NCBI GenBank assembly: GCA_019009955.1
Contig: CM032228.1
Span: 176,204,501 to 176,268,500 of the forward strand
Source: Riptortus pedestris
Lineage: Eukaryota > Arthropoda > Insecta > Hemiptera > Alydidae
Length of the DNA stretch: 64,000 nt
Direction of reading: 5' to 3'
Shown here piece after piece: positions 10,976 through 23,235 of this stretch (positions are counted from its first letter, which is position 1; each line of letters begins with the position of its first letter). The notes beneath the pieces were generated by a model. That model had not been told where the DNA came from and ran no database searches. It worked only from the letters and a program-made list of their open reading frames with translations. Position numbers and translations under genes: made by a program.

Positions 10976-13900
10976 ATAACATAAAATATATTACATTTTC
11001 AGTATATACATAGAACTATTTTATTATAATTGAAAATTAAAAAAATTGAATGTAAATGAGTCATTCCTAAATAAAATGGCAATTTTCTGGCTATAACAAA
11101 TTAATTGTATTCTATGGCATAGCAGTATGTAGAAATAATTATACTAGGAACATGTATCTGAACCTTTCATCAAGTCACCTTTTCACTGATTTTTGATAAA
11201 TCAGTTTAAGGAAAATAAGCTTATTAGAAGATTGACCTACTTTAGGGGATCTTTATTTAGTTAGCAGTATATTAAATATTTCCTGACAAAAAAAAACATT
11301 CATTGGGTTAGTAAACTAATTTGTCATCCTTATTGGTTTAATGGAAAACTGTTTTACTCTAAAAGCTACTCTAAACTAAGCTTTTTATGAAATCGCACAA
11401 AGATAATCTATTTTTTATATCAAATTACTGATAGTAATTGGAACGAAATTGAATCTTTGATAGCAGATAACAGAAGTAAGTTTATATTTGGTGAAAGAAA
11501 AAATATTAATGCCACACTTTATGTTGCATTTTATATAAACGGTCTTCTGAAAATATCATGTTATTTATAAACTCCTAAAAGATTAGCGGCGTCGTATGTG
11601 CTGACAATATCAAAGTCTTTTAACGGACTCATTTAAAAATGGCTTATAGATAATTTAAAAATCCATATTTTGCACTATGGGGTACTGTAAAACACGTCTA
11701 AAAAATGAATTTAGAATGTTCCCTTGAAAAATATAACGAGTAAATAAAAAACAAATTTGCTTTCCGTTAATTTCGATGTTCGGTATTAATACTTCAAGAG
11801 TAACGTATGTACGATTTTAAAGTGTTCGTTAGAAAAAGAAACTTTGAGTATCAATATTGAACGACCATGTGAATATGGTTCACCTATGCCATTTCCGAAA
11901 ATGATTGCCAAAATTATTTTTTTTTTAATTCTCAAAATTTCCAGCTTTTTAATAGTAACCACCATTTTGAATTCTGAGTTTGCCTTTTCTACAATACGTA
12001 TTGTTTAAGAAAATACTGAATTCATCACATTAACTCCAATAATTCAATTAGCACCAATTATACTCTTAATACATGCTGAATGCCAATACTGCTGCGAATC
12101 TGCTATTTTTCGTTTTACACAGAATTTGAATTCCACACCAAGCAGGGAGAAAAGGTTAACATGTAATTGGCAGTGGCATTTTCAAAGGGCACTTTGTTGT
12201 TTTAAGGCTAATAACTTTTTTCCCCCAAAGGTTTCGTTAACAATAATTCTTCTCCTTTTATACAATTTTCTTATCCTATGTCGTTGGTGTATAAATCTCC
12301 AATCTTGCTAGTATCTCTTCATATCTAAAAAAATGTAAATCCGCTATTTGCAAATGATCAGTTTAGTGAGTTCCGAGGGACATTATGTATTAATTTGAAG
12401 AACCTTAGAGAATTAATAAGGATAGTAAATTTTGTAGAGAAGTATATTAATGTTACTGATATGTCAATGATGGCATAATGAATACAGTATTAGTTAAGTT
12501 ACAGTTTTTCCAGTATCATTTCAGTGCTTGTTAGAAAAAAGAAAAATTAGAAAATAGAATAAGTACTGAATTCTGGCAATTATATATCTTTCTTTTCCGA
12601 TTGAAATAGTGGTTAAAAAAATCCATGTCAAAAATAGATCTTCATATTCTTGTATAGTTTAGGACAACTCCCTATTGTGCTATTGTATTAATGAGATCAC
12701 GTTATTTTTAAGAAAAATTAATAACTAAATTAAGAATTTTCTATTTTAATCAAAATCATTCAAACTTTTAGTTCTGACTAGTCAGTCAAATAGTTGTTGA
12801 GGTGAATTAAAGAAATGCCCATTCGGTAGAGGTAAGACTTGTTTAATAGTAATTTTAATTTGAATGAGGAAATAGACTTGGTTTGGATTGCTATGCACTC
12901 TAGCGGAGAATCAAGGAACCAGCAAGGTTTGCAACGCCTCCGAGAGAATGCACTGCTATACCCTTCTTTGGTTCAGCATATTACTCAACCGGAATGTAAG
13001 CAGGAACTTTTATAACAGCAAGAGAACTTTACAGCTTTCTTTTATAAGTTGATATATTTTAATGTTAACTCAGAAATTTAATCTTCAATTTTCGTTCACC
13101 CCTACATGTTATATTATGACTGAATATAGTCTGGAATTCTTCATTTCGTGCTTTCATTAATCTACAAAATTCTTGTATATCGCCTTTCCTAAATTCATTT
13201 TTTTTAAACGTTATACCATAAATTTTGTAAATAATGTTGTTTTAGTTAACTGGTGTAACTACTGAAATAACATATGCAATAATACTCCTAATCTAATCTA
13301 AACTATACAGATACCTCCCGTTTTTTGTTTTTAAATTGGCTTATAATGTTAACATTTCTCAAATAGAAATGTGCATATACATTGTACATAATATTTCCTT
13401 CCAAGTTACTTTAAGATAATAGAATGTGGAACTGACATGAGAATAGACTATACAGACCAGAAGAAGATTTGGGCACCAGAAGAAAAGCCATTAATGATGC
13501 AATTTCTAAGTCCATGATTAATATCTGAACTATGTCTTTTGGGTTCATATATTTATTCATTCATTCGTTTAGAGACTATTTTGTTTTTATTTCCTTAACC
13601 GTTGTTTTTGAATTCAAAACCACTTAATGTTTGAACAGAATATAATCTAATAGAGGATAGTTTTGTGTATTTATGTCTTAGATTGACGAATTTGAATTTT
13701 ATACTTTTTATACTAATTAATTTTGTAGATTAAAACTATTTTTCAGTATTTATGTTTCTTCAGTAATGAATGATTAAAACAGTTTATTGTAATGAATTCT
13801 TGTAATAGCTTATTCCTAGATATTATTTATAATATTTAAGATCTTTATGATAAATTCAAAATGGAACGATAGGTCTTAGTTATGCAGATAGAAGTTTCAT

Positions 13901-14467
13901 TTGGGGCTGAATTCAATTTTCTAGTCACTTCCCATTCTCCTCTGTCAAACCAAACTCCGAAACTCGAATTTTCAGTGAAAAGGCCTATTTTTATTGAATG
14001 ATTCTCATAAAAATTCAAATCATAAAACGTATTGCTTATGAAATCGACAAAAAGCACTACAAACCATGCTTATTAAGACTATTTTTTTATTATCCAAAGG
14101 AAATAAGTATTGTATTAAAAAACACCTAGGTACATACTCGTATTGAAGATAATTTTAATATTTTAAATATGAGACCCTGTTAAATATTAATATAGAAGTG
14201 CTTAGAAATAAAACAATATTTTAACGTCCAACTCGGAATTTTATGAGTCTTTTTGGCCGACCGAGGCAACTGGAGTTATAACAAATTCTCATGGGAAATA
14301 AACTTTTCAAACGACTTGGTTCTTAAATTGGTTTTTATTGAAAAGTCCAAATTCATGCAACAAGTCCGTCACGTAGGGTTGGGTAAACTGAGCAGATTTC
14401 TCAAATTCTGTAATACAATAGCACACGCCACTAAATCTAACTATGTGTTCTTTGTTTCTCCCTTTGT
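10976..14467. other. No recognisable feature
   Basis: About 3.5 kb of AT-rich DNA. I see no coding motif, tandem array or copy of a family present elsewhere in the window. Confidence 0.45.
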
Positions 14468-14695
14468 ACAAAAACAATAGGCGATTACGTTAGCCATGAG
14501 AGACTAAGGCCAACGCTTTAAGTCAAATGGTAAGCCTAGAGTGGTAAGATCCATTCCCGCCTGAGGCAATAGGAATTTATTTAGAGACCAACTCATTAAA
14601 TAAAATCCGTTCTAGAATAGGACGGTAACCTGTAGATAGCCCGTTCCAATTAACCATTCTAGAAAAGTGTGGACGTTAATAAATAACAAAAACAT
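14468..14695 (+). mobile_element. tRNA-like SINE copy with probable target duplication
   Basis: The body runs about 14478-14685: GTTAGCCATG head, CAACGCTTTAAGTC, CCTAGAGTGG, a weak box B (GATCCATTCCCGCC), then AATTTATTTAGAGACCAA, ACGGTAACCTGTAGATA and GTGGACGTTAATAAATAA at the 3' end. ACAAAAACA at 14468 recurs at 14686, consistent with a target-site duplication. SINEs of this type are transcribed by RNA polymerase III and mobilised by a partner LINE; the partner is not identified here. Confidence 0.75.
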
Positions 14696-14915
14696 CAACA
14701 ATTATGGAAAATTAAATGCTCAAGAAGATTGGATCTAAAACATATTTCGATCCGATTTATAATAAGGGAGAAAATTTGAATTTTAGAAATCTCACTCTAA
14801 ACAGTTTAGCTATTAAAAATTATTGGACCATACCAGTTACTTTGACTTTGACGTTATATGAGGTCAAGGACACTCTTTTATTAGTTCCACTGTTTACCGT
14901 TGGTGACAATCACAA

Positions 14916-14924
<9 letters not shown>

Positions 14925-14971
<47 letters not shown>

Positions 14972-15017
14972 ATCCAATCTAAATATATATATATATATAT
15001 ATATATACTAATCCAAT

Positions 15018-15061
<44 letters not shown>
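14925..15061. repeat. Three (TA)n arrays separated by AATCCAATC-like spacers
   Basis: TA runs at about 14925-14968, 14983-15006 and 15019-15060 are separated by short non-TA strings, each containing AATCCAAT. The spacers look duplicated together with the arrays. Confidence 0.9.
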
Positions 15062-15062
<1 letters not shown>

Positions 15063-16174
15063 CCAATATATCCTATAATATCCTATTTAATATTAATTTA
15101 TTAATATTAATTAATTAATATCCCCAAAGAAATTGGGAACATTGCGACATATGGTGGTGTAGGACTAAGTTATAAGATAGCCTAGGCAGGAGGTCTAGAT
15201 AGTCTTTCGTTTAGGGGGAGTTACGCTTCCTACTTGTGCATGATTATGTTACCTGTGAGGATTTGAAGTAATACACAGAAGTTAACATTAACGCTAAAAC
15301 TTAAATCTAAAGTGTCCTAGATTCTATATAACATGGAGACAGTTCTCAGTGCCCAGAACCTCTCTCGGAAAGCGTGGACTCTATAACAAGCCAGGAGAGC
15401 ATTGATGGTCTGGGAGAGATAGGTCCACTCAAGAAGTAACATATTAAAATATCTGCCAAGTTAATGGAGTTTTGAGAGTTGAACCTGGCATCTGTGCTAT
15501 AAAGGAATCAGCCTTCAGAGGCCAGAATGTCTTGAAAGAATGGGACCTCCACACTTCTTGGAGGTCAACTCAAGAAAATGGTTTACAATACTACAAGAGG
15601 AATCTTGAAAAATGGCGCTGGTTTTTTAAATATCTGGAGTTGAGCATGCCAAGGTTAGGTAATTGGCCTTGTTGAAGTCCATAGAGAGTTGGTCAAAAAA
15701 AAGTAGTAGTAATGTCCTAGGTCTTCCAATAACTGTACTAAAAAGTAAAAGAAGAAGTGATGTATACTTTGAAGAAACTTGAATATGTTATTCCTTTATA
15801 TTGTTATTTGCTAAAGCCCACTTTGATAATGTAAATAGGTTTGGCTACTCTTGCCGTTGGCCTCCTAAAATAACTTACAGGGGTTAGTTGTGCTGTTTAA
15901 TCAGGCTATATGTGTCATGAAGTATTATTACCTAATATCCGGAGTCAGATACTTCATACAAATGTTAAATTATTATTAGCCTCCTAATTTCCTAGAATAA
16001 TTATATATATATACATATATAGCAAAACGTTCTACAGTCATTTAAATGACATTTCGATACATTTCCCGTCTTTCTTTTTGCAAAACATAGATTACCACTT
16101 AATATAAATTCGTTGCTTCTTCCCACATTAAAAGACCTTTCCCTTCGTAAATTTATTCTGAATCAGGAGCTGGA
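15062..16174. other. Unidentified sequence, more balanced in composition at 15330-15690
   Basis: The segment 15330-15690 is richer in G and C than its surroundings and contains a 67-codon open frame at 15472-15675, but I recognise no domain. It has no second copy in the window. A diverged repeat or an exon remnant are both possible. Confidence 0.3.
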
Positions 16175-16375
16175 ACATGTGAGTTAAGGCGTAGAGCTTA
16201 ATTTCACTTGGACTCTAGGTTTAGAGTCGTGAGTTTGATATGATACTCACCTCAGCAATATGAATTTATTTAGCGACGAACCCATTAATTAAAATCCTTT
16301 GCCCCATCCTAGATAGAAAATAGTGTTAACCTATAGATAACCCACCCGAATTAGTCTTAGTAGCATTGTCATCAT
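16175..16375 (+). mobile_element. tRNA-like SINE, degraded copy
   Basis: Recognised from CATGTGAGTTAAGGCGTAGAG, TCTAGGTTTAGAGTCGTGAG, GAATTTATTTAGCGACGAAC, CCATTAATTAAAATCC, AACCTATAGATAACCCACCC and AATTAGTCTTAGTAGCA. The usual GTGGACGTTAATAAATAA tail is lost. Confidence 0.65.
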
Positions 16376-16877
16376 TTGTTTCCTCAACGCGACCATTTAT
16401 AATTTAAAAGTTAAATTCTTCACTTCTGTCCCGAATTTTAAACTCTCATATTGTTAAAGCTCTCGTGATCAAAGGCCTTAATTCTGGGTTGTTTTACTGA
16501 CAGAATAAATGAAAGTTTTTGACTAACTGAGAGTAAGCATGTAGATGCCACTTTGTTCGTTGAATTTTTATTCCATTAAATGTATTTTCAACTGGAGTTG
16601 GAAAGGGATTTCACATCGAAGCTGACCAAAATATTGTTTTGGGGAAAGTATACAAATACGTAATACACTTCTTCTTCATAATTACACTCGATATTGTCTT
16701 AGATGCTAAGTTATAGGAAAGTTCATTCTCTACGATGATCTACATGTTATCACTTAGTACTTAGTACACTTGTAATAGGTACCTGCTTCGCTGTAATCAT
16801 TTCCATCTAACTACAAGGTAATCTGATTTTAATTAACTTTCTGCTAGTTGTCATGCCTTACACTCAATGCAGTCATG

Positions 16878-17014
16878 TTAGCAGATTTCCCTTAAGGGAA
16901 ATCAGCTATTGAGGTCGTACTCATGACGCGAGTTTCGAAAAATTTCTTCAAATGTCCATCGATCCTACCCAGGAGATGACGAAAATGAGGTCCGTTCAAA
17001 ATTTTATATATATA

Positions 17015-17057
<43 letters not shown>

Positions 17058-17525
17058 CTGTTAACGCTCTAGCGGTCGCAATTTTTGTTTGATCGTTACC
17101 AAACTCGGAATTTAATCGTTTTATGTAAAAAGGAAGATGAAGTTCGTTAATGGCTGAAATCGGACCAGTGGGAGGGGGGGTTTAGAGGGGGGGATTTTCG
17201 AAAATTCGAAATATCTCCGTTACCATACGTCGGATCAAAAAATTGTATAGAACCAATACATATTTGTAGAACCAATACCAAACTATAAATATTGTTTTAT
17301 ACATTTATTCTGTATCTTTAATATTAACCGAGATATTTGCATTTGTATTGTGAGTGTGGTCGGCTATGTTCGGGGGTTTCCGCCGAGCGCTAGTGTGGCC
17401 GTTTCACTAACTATTCGTCCTCGTGAGAATAGGTTACTACTACTGTTATTATTAGGCAGATTTCTCTATTGTAAAACTTCACGTGGGAAATCTGCTTAGT
17501 TTACGCAGCCCCTGCGTGACGGACT
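16878..17525 (-). mobile_element. HLE-A copy 1 (near complete), Helitron-like non-autonomous element
   Basis: On the minus strand it reads: GTCCGTCACGCAGGGG near 17525, the hairpin ACGCAG-CCC-CTGCGT (17503-17517), AAGCAGATTTCCCACGTG, an inner GAAATCTGCC, a middle section with ATAACGGAGATATT-like and CCGATTTCAGCCATTAACG strings, a TA array (about 17006-17052), and the terminal palindrome GATTTCCCTTAAGGGAAATC (16884-16903) ending GCTAA. There is no coding capacity. A 3' palindrome followed by CTAA and a 5' TC fit a Helitron- or Helentron-like element, but the hairpin lies only 2 bases from CTAA, closer than in classical Helitrons. Confidence 0.75.
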
Positions 17526-17916
17526 TTTTTTTTATTTCGGCATGATGTTGAATGCGAATGACAACACTGAAATATGGATACAATACCCAGTTAATTGAGC
17601 AGTTCATGGAGATGGACTTTTTTAAAATAAAATCTTAATTAAAAATTTTTTTTTTTTTAATTTTATAAATAATAAAAAAAAAGTAAGCCTTAATAGAGCG
17701 TACTTTGTCGAAATAATTTATGACGTAGAGGCAAAACATAAGGAGAAAGTTCAGGAAATAACCGACACCTAGCATACAAAAATGCCACCCTAACAAGGAC
17801 ATACAAATGATCTTAACTCGAAACTATAGGAGAGCATATTGACAATAAGATTAATAATATGAGATTGAAGTTGGGACAAGAGGAGTCCAGAAGTAATAGA
17901 AATAGATCCCAAATGC

Positions 17917-18279
17917 ATGACTGGGAACCCACCTCTGCCAATAATGTCGCCTACGTCATCAGATACTAACACGCGATTGATTTTAAGGGCTATGAAGCTC
18001 TCCCAATTAATCCACGACCTGGCAACTCAATTGAGCTCAGTTAATCTGGATTCTCTTAGGGAATTAGAGTGCTGTCTTAGGACTCGGCTTGTTTCGAAGG
18101 AGTGGGACGGGGCCAATTATATTATAATAGATAGGGTTATTTTCTTGGGACTATGGATTTCGAAAATGCATTCTTCCCTTCTGGTGATTCGGGACGACAC
18201 AAGACACAATTTGCGCAGACTCCAAAGAGATTGCAGACAAAGGTGTGTGGTAACACTTAGATGTTTCTATAAATGTTGA
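17917..18279 (+). other. Unidentified 120-codon open frame
   Basis: An ATG-to-stop frame of 120 codons in a locally G/C-richer stretch, rich in Leu and Arg, ending with a basic Cys-containing segment (HNLRRLQRDCRQRC). I recognise no domain. It has no second copy in the window. It could be a transposon fragment, an exon of an unknown gene or chance, since a shorter frame on the other strand overlaps it. Confidence 0.25.
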
Positions 18280-18794
18280 AAATCTAAAAATTAAGTGCTG
18301 ATGACCTTCAAACCTCTCGAAGAGAGAATCCAATTTACTGAGATGCTTAATTCAAACAAAGAGGGAAAAGAGTGGTGACAGAATGTGACTAAGATTAATA
18401 AGAAGTAGATAAAATGACATTCTGAACTAACTGAAGAGATCCATTATGACTATGGCATAAAGTTCTGATCTTAATTGTCCTGCTTATTAGATTGATTTAG
18501 TCGAAATGTATGATATTACTTACGAGGCCAGCTAGTAAAGCTGGATTGGCAAAAGTGGTACAAAAGAAAGACAACATTTCCCAATGAGTGCATGCAAGTA
18601 GCTCTGAAGATGGAGACTATAGTCATTTTAAGCTCTTTGCACTGAAAAAGAACACTTGTGAAGAATTGGAGGTTTTTTTCTCCCCAAGTACAACATTTAT
18701 GCACATCTGAGATGGAGAAAAAATAGAGAGCATAGTAAAGCAAATACATGTCTGCAAGACTGAGAACGGCTCTCTTTTAACAGAAACGTAGGCT

Positions 18795-19870
18795 GCAATT
18801 GATAGATGGGTCAATGATCTGCTAAAAAAAGAAACAGCAAAGGAATATCTCGAGAATGAAGTGCTGATTGCAGATCATATCTACACTTCAGATGAAGAGA
18901 TTCAGGAAGCTTTTACAAAGCTCAAGAACAATTAAGCTCCATGATAAGTCATCTAATAGGAGCTGAGATTTAGAAACATGGTGGCCACCTTATTATGTTT
19001 CTGAAGAATCTATTTCTGGGCATATGGAATGAGGAAAAATTCCTCCTTCTACATAAGAAGAGTGATGCCCTGGAATACAAAAACTATATGGGAATATCTC
19101 TCCACCCCGTGCATAGAAAGAGCAGTAAGTCTTATTAAGAGAATTCTGCCATATCCGCAACGGGAAAACGGAAAATACAAGAGTGTCTTCCGACCATGCA
19201 TGTCGGCGACGGACGAAATGTTCATTCTCGTTTTACCTCTTGAGAAAAAGAGAGAGCGTAGAATGAGCAGTCATCATGTTTTTGTTACTTGATGCAAGGA
19301 TATAACTCTGTAATGAGGAATGGAGTCTAAAACGCCATGATCAATATTGAGATAACTCCAAAATTGGTATGATAATGATCCCAACGAATGACAATGGTGG
19401 GTAACCTTGGTTACATCTCGTTGTTTGGGATTCTCTCAAGAACCTTCAACAAGAGAGCAGAAGTTCACCAGGGCGATGGTTTGGCCAGTCTTTTATTTAA
19501 CATGGCTTTTAAAACAATTATGTTTATCCAGACCTCAGGGACTCTTCTAAATAGCACCTTTAGGTAGCACCTTGATTAAGCATATCTGTTCTATGAACTT
19601 TTCGAGGTACTCGAAGGCCGGAATATAAAAATTATTGATTCCACCTGTTTTAAGATACGGATCTGGTGCAAGGACTGAGGAACTGGATCTGGTAAGGTTT
19701 GAAAGGAAGATCCTGAGAAGAACTTATGGATCTGTGTGTAAGTGGATATTGGCAAAGGAGGACAAACCTGGAGCTAAAAGACCTCACGGACTTAGACGTG
19801 GTTGATGTTATTAAGTTGTCTCAGCTACGATGGGTAGACCACGTCGCAAGGATGATAATTTGTAATTGAC
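18795..19870 (+). pseudogene. RTE-like LINE reverse transcriptase remnant
   Basis: Translated pieces in changing frames follow the order of an RTE/BovB-type polymerase. EIQEAFTKLKNN then AELLKHGG lies at 18900-18990 (finger domain). A degraded RGISLL block lies near 19090. TDEMFILVLPLEKKRE lies at 19210-19255 and a degraded FvDf..aFDSV block near 19270-19310. EVHQGDGLASLLFNMAF lies near 19450-19510 (the usual VRQGD.LS..LFN motif). PVLRYGS and FERKILRRTYG lie at 19650-19730, followed by the C-terminal thumb with QLRWVDHVARM near 19825. The YADD catalytic box is not visible and several frameshifts and stops interrupt it, so it is dead. The endonuclease part is not recognisable upstream. Confidence 0.8.
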
Positions 19871-20578
19871 AAAATGAGGAAACAATTCTACTTAGTGAAA
19901 TTGTTGTATATGGCTCAATTATCTGATCTATTTATATTGTATTTGTATGTCAGTATTGAGTGCAAGCCCGAACAATTGGTATGACCGTTATTGTGGAACG
20001 GAAGGGCTACTCTATAACAAAGACAATTCAGGATGTGCCCTTATCCTAGTGTGCCTGAATGAGAGAGACAGCAGATTCATTAAACGTGACGTCCTAAAAA
20101 AGTTCGTCACGCAGGGGCTGCGTTAACTACGCAGATTTCCCACGTACGCCACGTATTTGCTTTTATCTCAAACCTTAAAAGTGAGATGAGAACAATATTT
20201 GGTATTTAAGCTTCAAATAAAGTGCTTCATAACATAATAGAATATTGTTAATATGAGATGAGTAGGAGTGGGGCTTTACTGAAGACAAACAAAAAATGCA
20301 AATATCTCAGTTAATAATCAAGATAGTGAAAAAAAATGTACATAACAACATTTAAATAATATTACATTTGCAATAAGATTGGTTCTATAACATTTTTCGA
20401 TCCGGCGCATAATAACGGATATATTAAGAAATTTCAAAATTGTTCCCCTTCTAAACCCCCAATCCCACTGGTCCGATTTCAGCCGATAACAAAATTGATC
20501 TTTCTTTTTGTATAAAACGATTATATATCAAGTTTGGTAACGATAAGGCAAATATTGCGACCGCTAGAGCGGTAACAG

Positions 20579-20614
<36 letters not shown>

Positions 20615-21031
20615 ATATATATATATATATTGTGGTTTTATTACAAAACCAGTAATAAACGTTGTTAATAAGAGTTCTTTTGGATTGCAAAATTAAACAC
20701 ACACAAGTTTCACAGTTTTTCACTGCACGATTTATTTCACAATGCACAATACTCATGGTGAATTATTACTACTCACAGTATTACACTGATAGTGTCACTG
20801 TTCTTCAGATTACACAGTCCAATAATTCACTCACGGTCACTGAAATTCACAAAAAAAAGACGGCACTGCACTGTCCTTTACTTCGTGGCACTGCACTGTC
20901 TTAAACAAGGCACTAAACTGTTACTTACAGTCACGGCACAACACTGTTCTTCTATAAATACACTTTACCGCACTGCACTGGAGCACTGATGTGACCATCA
21001 AAGACATCTGACCATAAACTGAACTGTGGGG

Positions 21032-22150
21032 GTTTTTTTTTATTTCCTACACCTGACTAAAGACGAAAGACCAAAAGAAAAATCATGCATAGAAGGAAGG
21101 GCATGCAGAGAAAACTAAGTGAAAGAAAAACGTGCAAGCATGCAAAATAAAAACAAGTACCTCATGTACACACGCATATACACGGGATATACACATACAT
21201 ATCGGGCTGTGATGTAGGATAGGATAAGGATTTTGGGTGAGGATTGCCTTTTTTCTGTAATTTATTTATTATCATTTTAAGGCGGTTTTGTAGATAGGAG
21301 TCCGGGACCTGGTTGTCTGAGGAGACGTGCTGAAGATGATCTGCGCATGGTCACAGTCGATACTGATAGCTAGGGTAAAACGAAAGATAGTCGGAGAGTA
21401 GGCTAAAAGAGAAAGGGTTAGTAGAGAGAGATAGATGTGTTATGGTTCAAGTGTCAGTGTGAGTGTTGTGATTTAGGAAACTGTGTGTAGGTGTGTCGCC
21501 TCTTCTGTGTCTATTGTTCCAGTAGGTCTACTAGTCTTGTAGTGAGGTTTGTTGGTTGTTGCCATCGTTCTGGTCGTAACAGTCTTGGGAAGTCGTCGAA
21601 CAGTCGGTTGTCGGTGCTATGTAGTCCGTCGTAGAATTTGTAGTAGCGTCGTCTAATGAAAGAGGCGATTGTGGGTATTTTGAGCAGTTGGTGTATTTGT
21701 GGTGCTTTGGTTTGTCTCAAGGATATATGATATGTGATAGTTTTCAGGATAGAGTTTTGAAACTGCTGAAGCTGTTGAAGAGTAGACGGAAGAAGAAATC
21801 GAAATAGTGGTGTTCCGTATGTTTGTGTGGGACATAAACGCCAGTGTATATTAGTTTCTTCAGTCTGAGTGTGAACGTCTGTGATCTGAGTATGTGGCCA
21901 AGGGAGCGGGCCTTTGTCCTGAACTGTGCTTTGTTAGCTTCCTTGTGAAATGTGTACCGAATGTGAGGTGTTTCCCTAACTCGATTCCCAGGTAGTTGAT
22001 CTTTTCTGAAAGTTTTATTGTTTTGTCTTGTATCCTAAAACTACCCGGACGTTTCGCGGATCCGTTTCTCTTTCCGAAGGTGAAGAGTAACGCGTCTGTC
22101 TTTGTCGGGTTTACTATGATGTTTATGTCATTCAGTCCTTTTGTCACGTT
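21032..22150 (-). mobile_element. 5'-truncated Jockey/I-like LINE with 11-bp target duplication
   Basis: GAACTGTGGGG occurs at 21021-21031 and again at 22151-22161, bounding the insert exactly. At the left edge is a T run (poly(A) tail of a minus-strand element), and the right edge is cut inside the reverse transcriptase reading frame, the normal result of incomplete target-primed reverse transcription. The near-identical target copies suggest a fairly recent insertion compared with other elements here. Confidence 0.88.
21511..22147 (-). pseudogene. LINE reverse transcriptase C-terminal part, frameshifted
   Basis: The first frame (22147-21860) contains NPTKTDALLFTFGK, then SEKINYLGIELGKHLTFGTHF, the Jockey-clade YLGI.L...LTF..H block after the polymerase palm. 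After a frameshift near 21860, CPTQTYGTPLFRF and LQQLQQFQNSILKTITYHIS follow (about 21830-21730), then HQLLKIPTIASFIRRRYYKFY and LHSTDNRLF, the typical C-terminal tail ending near 21511. The palm with the catalytic Asp residues is absent because of 5' truncation, so it cannot be active. Jockey, CR1 and I clades share these blocks; the exact clade is open. Confidence 0.85.
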
Positions 22151-22356
22151 GAACTGTGGGGTACTGTGAGAGTCCTTTATATATACCTGTAGAAGGGCCT
22201 AGGCGTAGAAGGGGCCAGTTCGAGAATGGTCCAGAAGTTCCTGGAAGATGGGCAACTATAATTAGATTCTGCGGGCCGCCCTAAATAGATCGGCCCTAAT
22301 TAGATCAAACGCACGGCTCCCTCTCCTTCAGGCAATCTTTCACGTATTAATTTTCG

Positions 22357-22361
<5 letters not shown>

Positions 22362-22409
<48 letters not shown>
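22362..22409. repeat. (TA)n array, right half of the HLE-A copy 2 array
   Basis: The solo LTR sits inside one TA array, leaving TA runs at 20581-20630 and 22362-22409. Confidence 0.9.
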
Positions 22410-22412
<3 letters not shown>

Positions 22413-22510
22413 TCCTGGGTAGGATCGATGGACATTAGAAAGAAAAAAATCGAAAATCGCGTTATGAGTAGGAACTCAATAGCTGATTTCCCTTAAGGGA
22501 AATCTGCTAA

Positions 22511-23003
22511 AAATAAGGTGTCTTTATAACTCATTTATCATAAAATGCATTTTATTTAAGTAAGCAAGAAAGGAAATATTCTTCAGTATTTTTTTTTATG
22601 GTGATGGTTACTAAACAAACCACTTAGTGATGTTATTGAATAATTACCCGACGCGCTTTTGAGGCTTTTATACGAGCTATTCAGGAGGAAATTTTTTTAT
22701 TTTGAAGAATAAAAATAATCGATAAAGAATGAAATGGTATTGAAAAAAAAGTTGAGAAAATTATACATATTCTAAAGAAAAAAAATAAATAAATGGAATC
22801 AAAACACCATAAATATATTATTTTTAATCTATGATAAGAATTATCCCTAGTCGAGAGGTTGTAAACATTATTTTCCTTTTATTTTGTATCTGGGTTATTT
22901 GATTTTTTTTTAAGTTTCTTTTGAAAGGCAAATTTCCTTTGTTTTTTTTTATTTTTATTTTTGTTTTCTGCCTTTGGTGAGGGTGATGAATCAGAAACAC
23001 TTT
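22511..23003. other. No recognisable feature
   Basis: AT-rich with several T and A runs. No coding or repeat match was seen. Confidence 0.45.
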
Positions 23004-23042
23004 TGAGGCTAATCACAATTTATTTTTATAAACGCTTAGCTC

Positions 23043-23069
23043 TTTCGGGAATTACATTCCCATCCTCAG
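23043..23069 (-). ncRNA. Hammerhead-like ribozyme core
   Basis: CTGAGGA, a 6-bp stem with loop GTA, then GAAA: the CUGANGA / helix II / GAAA arrangement of a hammerhead. I could not draw a convincing helix I or the UH cleavage site, so activity is uncertain. Confidence 0.5.
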
Positions 23070-23208
23070 AGCGTCAGAGCGTAGGGCGTGCCTAGAGAAA
23101 TGCTACTGTGTTAAACTCTGCCGATACACTCCAGTGAGTAGCTGTAGAATGCATCATTAGAGCTCAGCCCAGTTGCACATCTATAGGCACGTCATGCGTT
23201 CTGTCGCT

Positions 23209-23235
23209 CTGAGGATGAGAATATAATTCCCGAAA
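23209..23235 (+). ncRNA. Hammerhead-like ribozyme core
   Basis: CTGAGGA, a helix II (GAGAAT with ATTCCC, one A-C mismatch), then GAAA. GCG/CGC could form part of helix I upstream, but the pairing next to the core is imperfect. Confidence 0.45.

Larger units (their letters stand above)
20631..22361 (-). mobile_element. Solo LTR (about 610 bp) inserted in HLE-A, itself holding a LINE
   Basis: On the minus strand the element begins TGTTGCGAAAATTAATACG (22361) and ends AATAAA...CCACA (20631). A TATA box (GGTATATATAAAGGAC, near 22180) precedes an R-like region, and AATAAACG-type polyadenylation strings lie near the 3' end. A second copy at 38329 shows the end as TGTTGCG on the plus strand, giving matched TGTTGCG/CGCAACA ends. 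No internal protein-coding part is present, so it is a solo LTR. The target duplication cannot be resolved because the host sequence on both sides is TA repeat. Confidence 0.65.
20102..22510 (+). mobile_element. HLE-A copy 2, split by a nested LTR element
   Basis: The left part (20102-20630) starts GTTCGTCACGCAGGGGCTGC, then GCAGATTTCCCACGTA. It carries the alternative 5' half (AGATGAGTAGGAGTGGGG, TTTACTGAAG) and the shared AAATATCTCAGTTAATA, TCCGATTTCAGCC and GCGACCGCTAGAGCGGTAAC strings before a TA array. The right part resumes in TA at 22362 and continues CATCTCCTGGGTAGGATCG to the terminal palindrome and TGCTAA near 22510. Without the 1.73-kb insertion it would be about 680 bp, matching other copies. 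Confidence 0.8.

Noticed and set aside
14716..15066. Open frames with long Ile-Tyr runs
   Set aside because: They are translations of TA arrays. The same applies to frames at 5515-5748, 6580-6774, 36246-36461, 45571-45996 and 46041-46244.
20662..20989. Two overlapping open frames of 65-80 codons
   Set aside because: They lie in the solo LTR, and similar frames in the second LTR copy (38379-38612) follow the GGCACTGCACTG repeats rather than conserved protein sequence.
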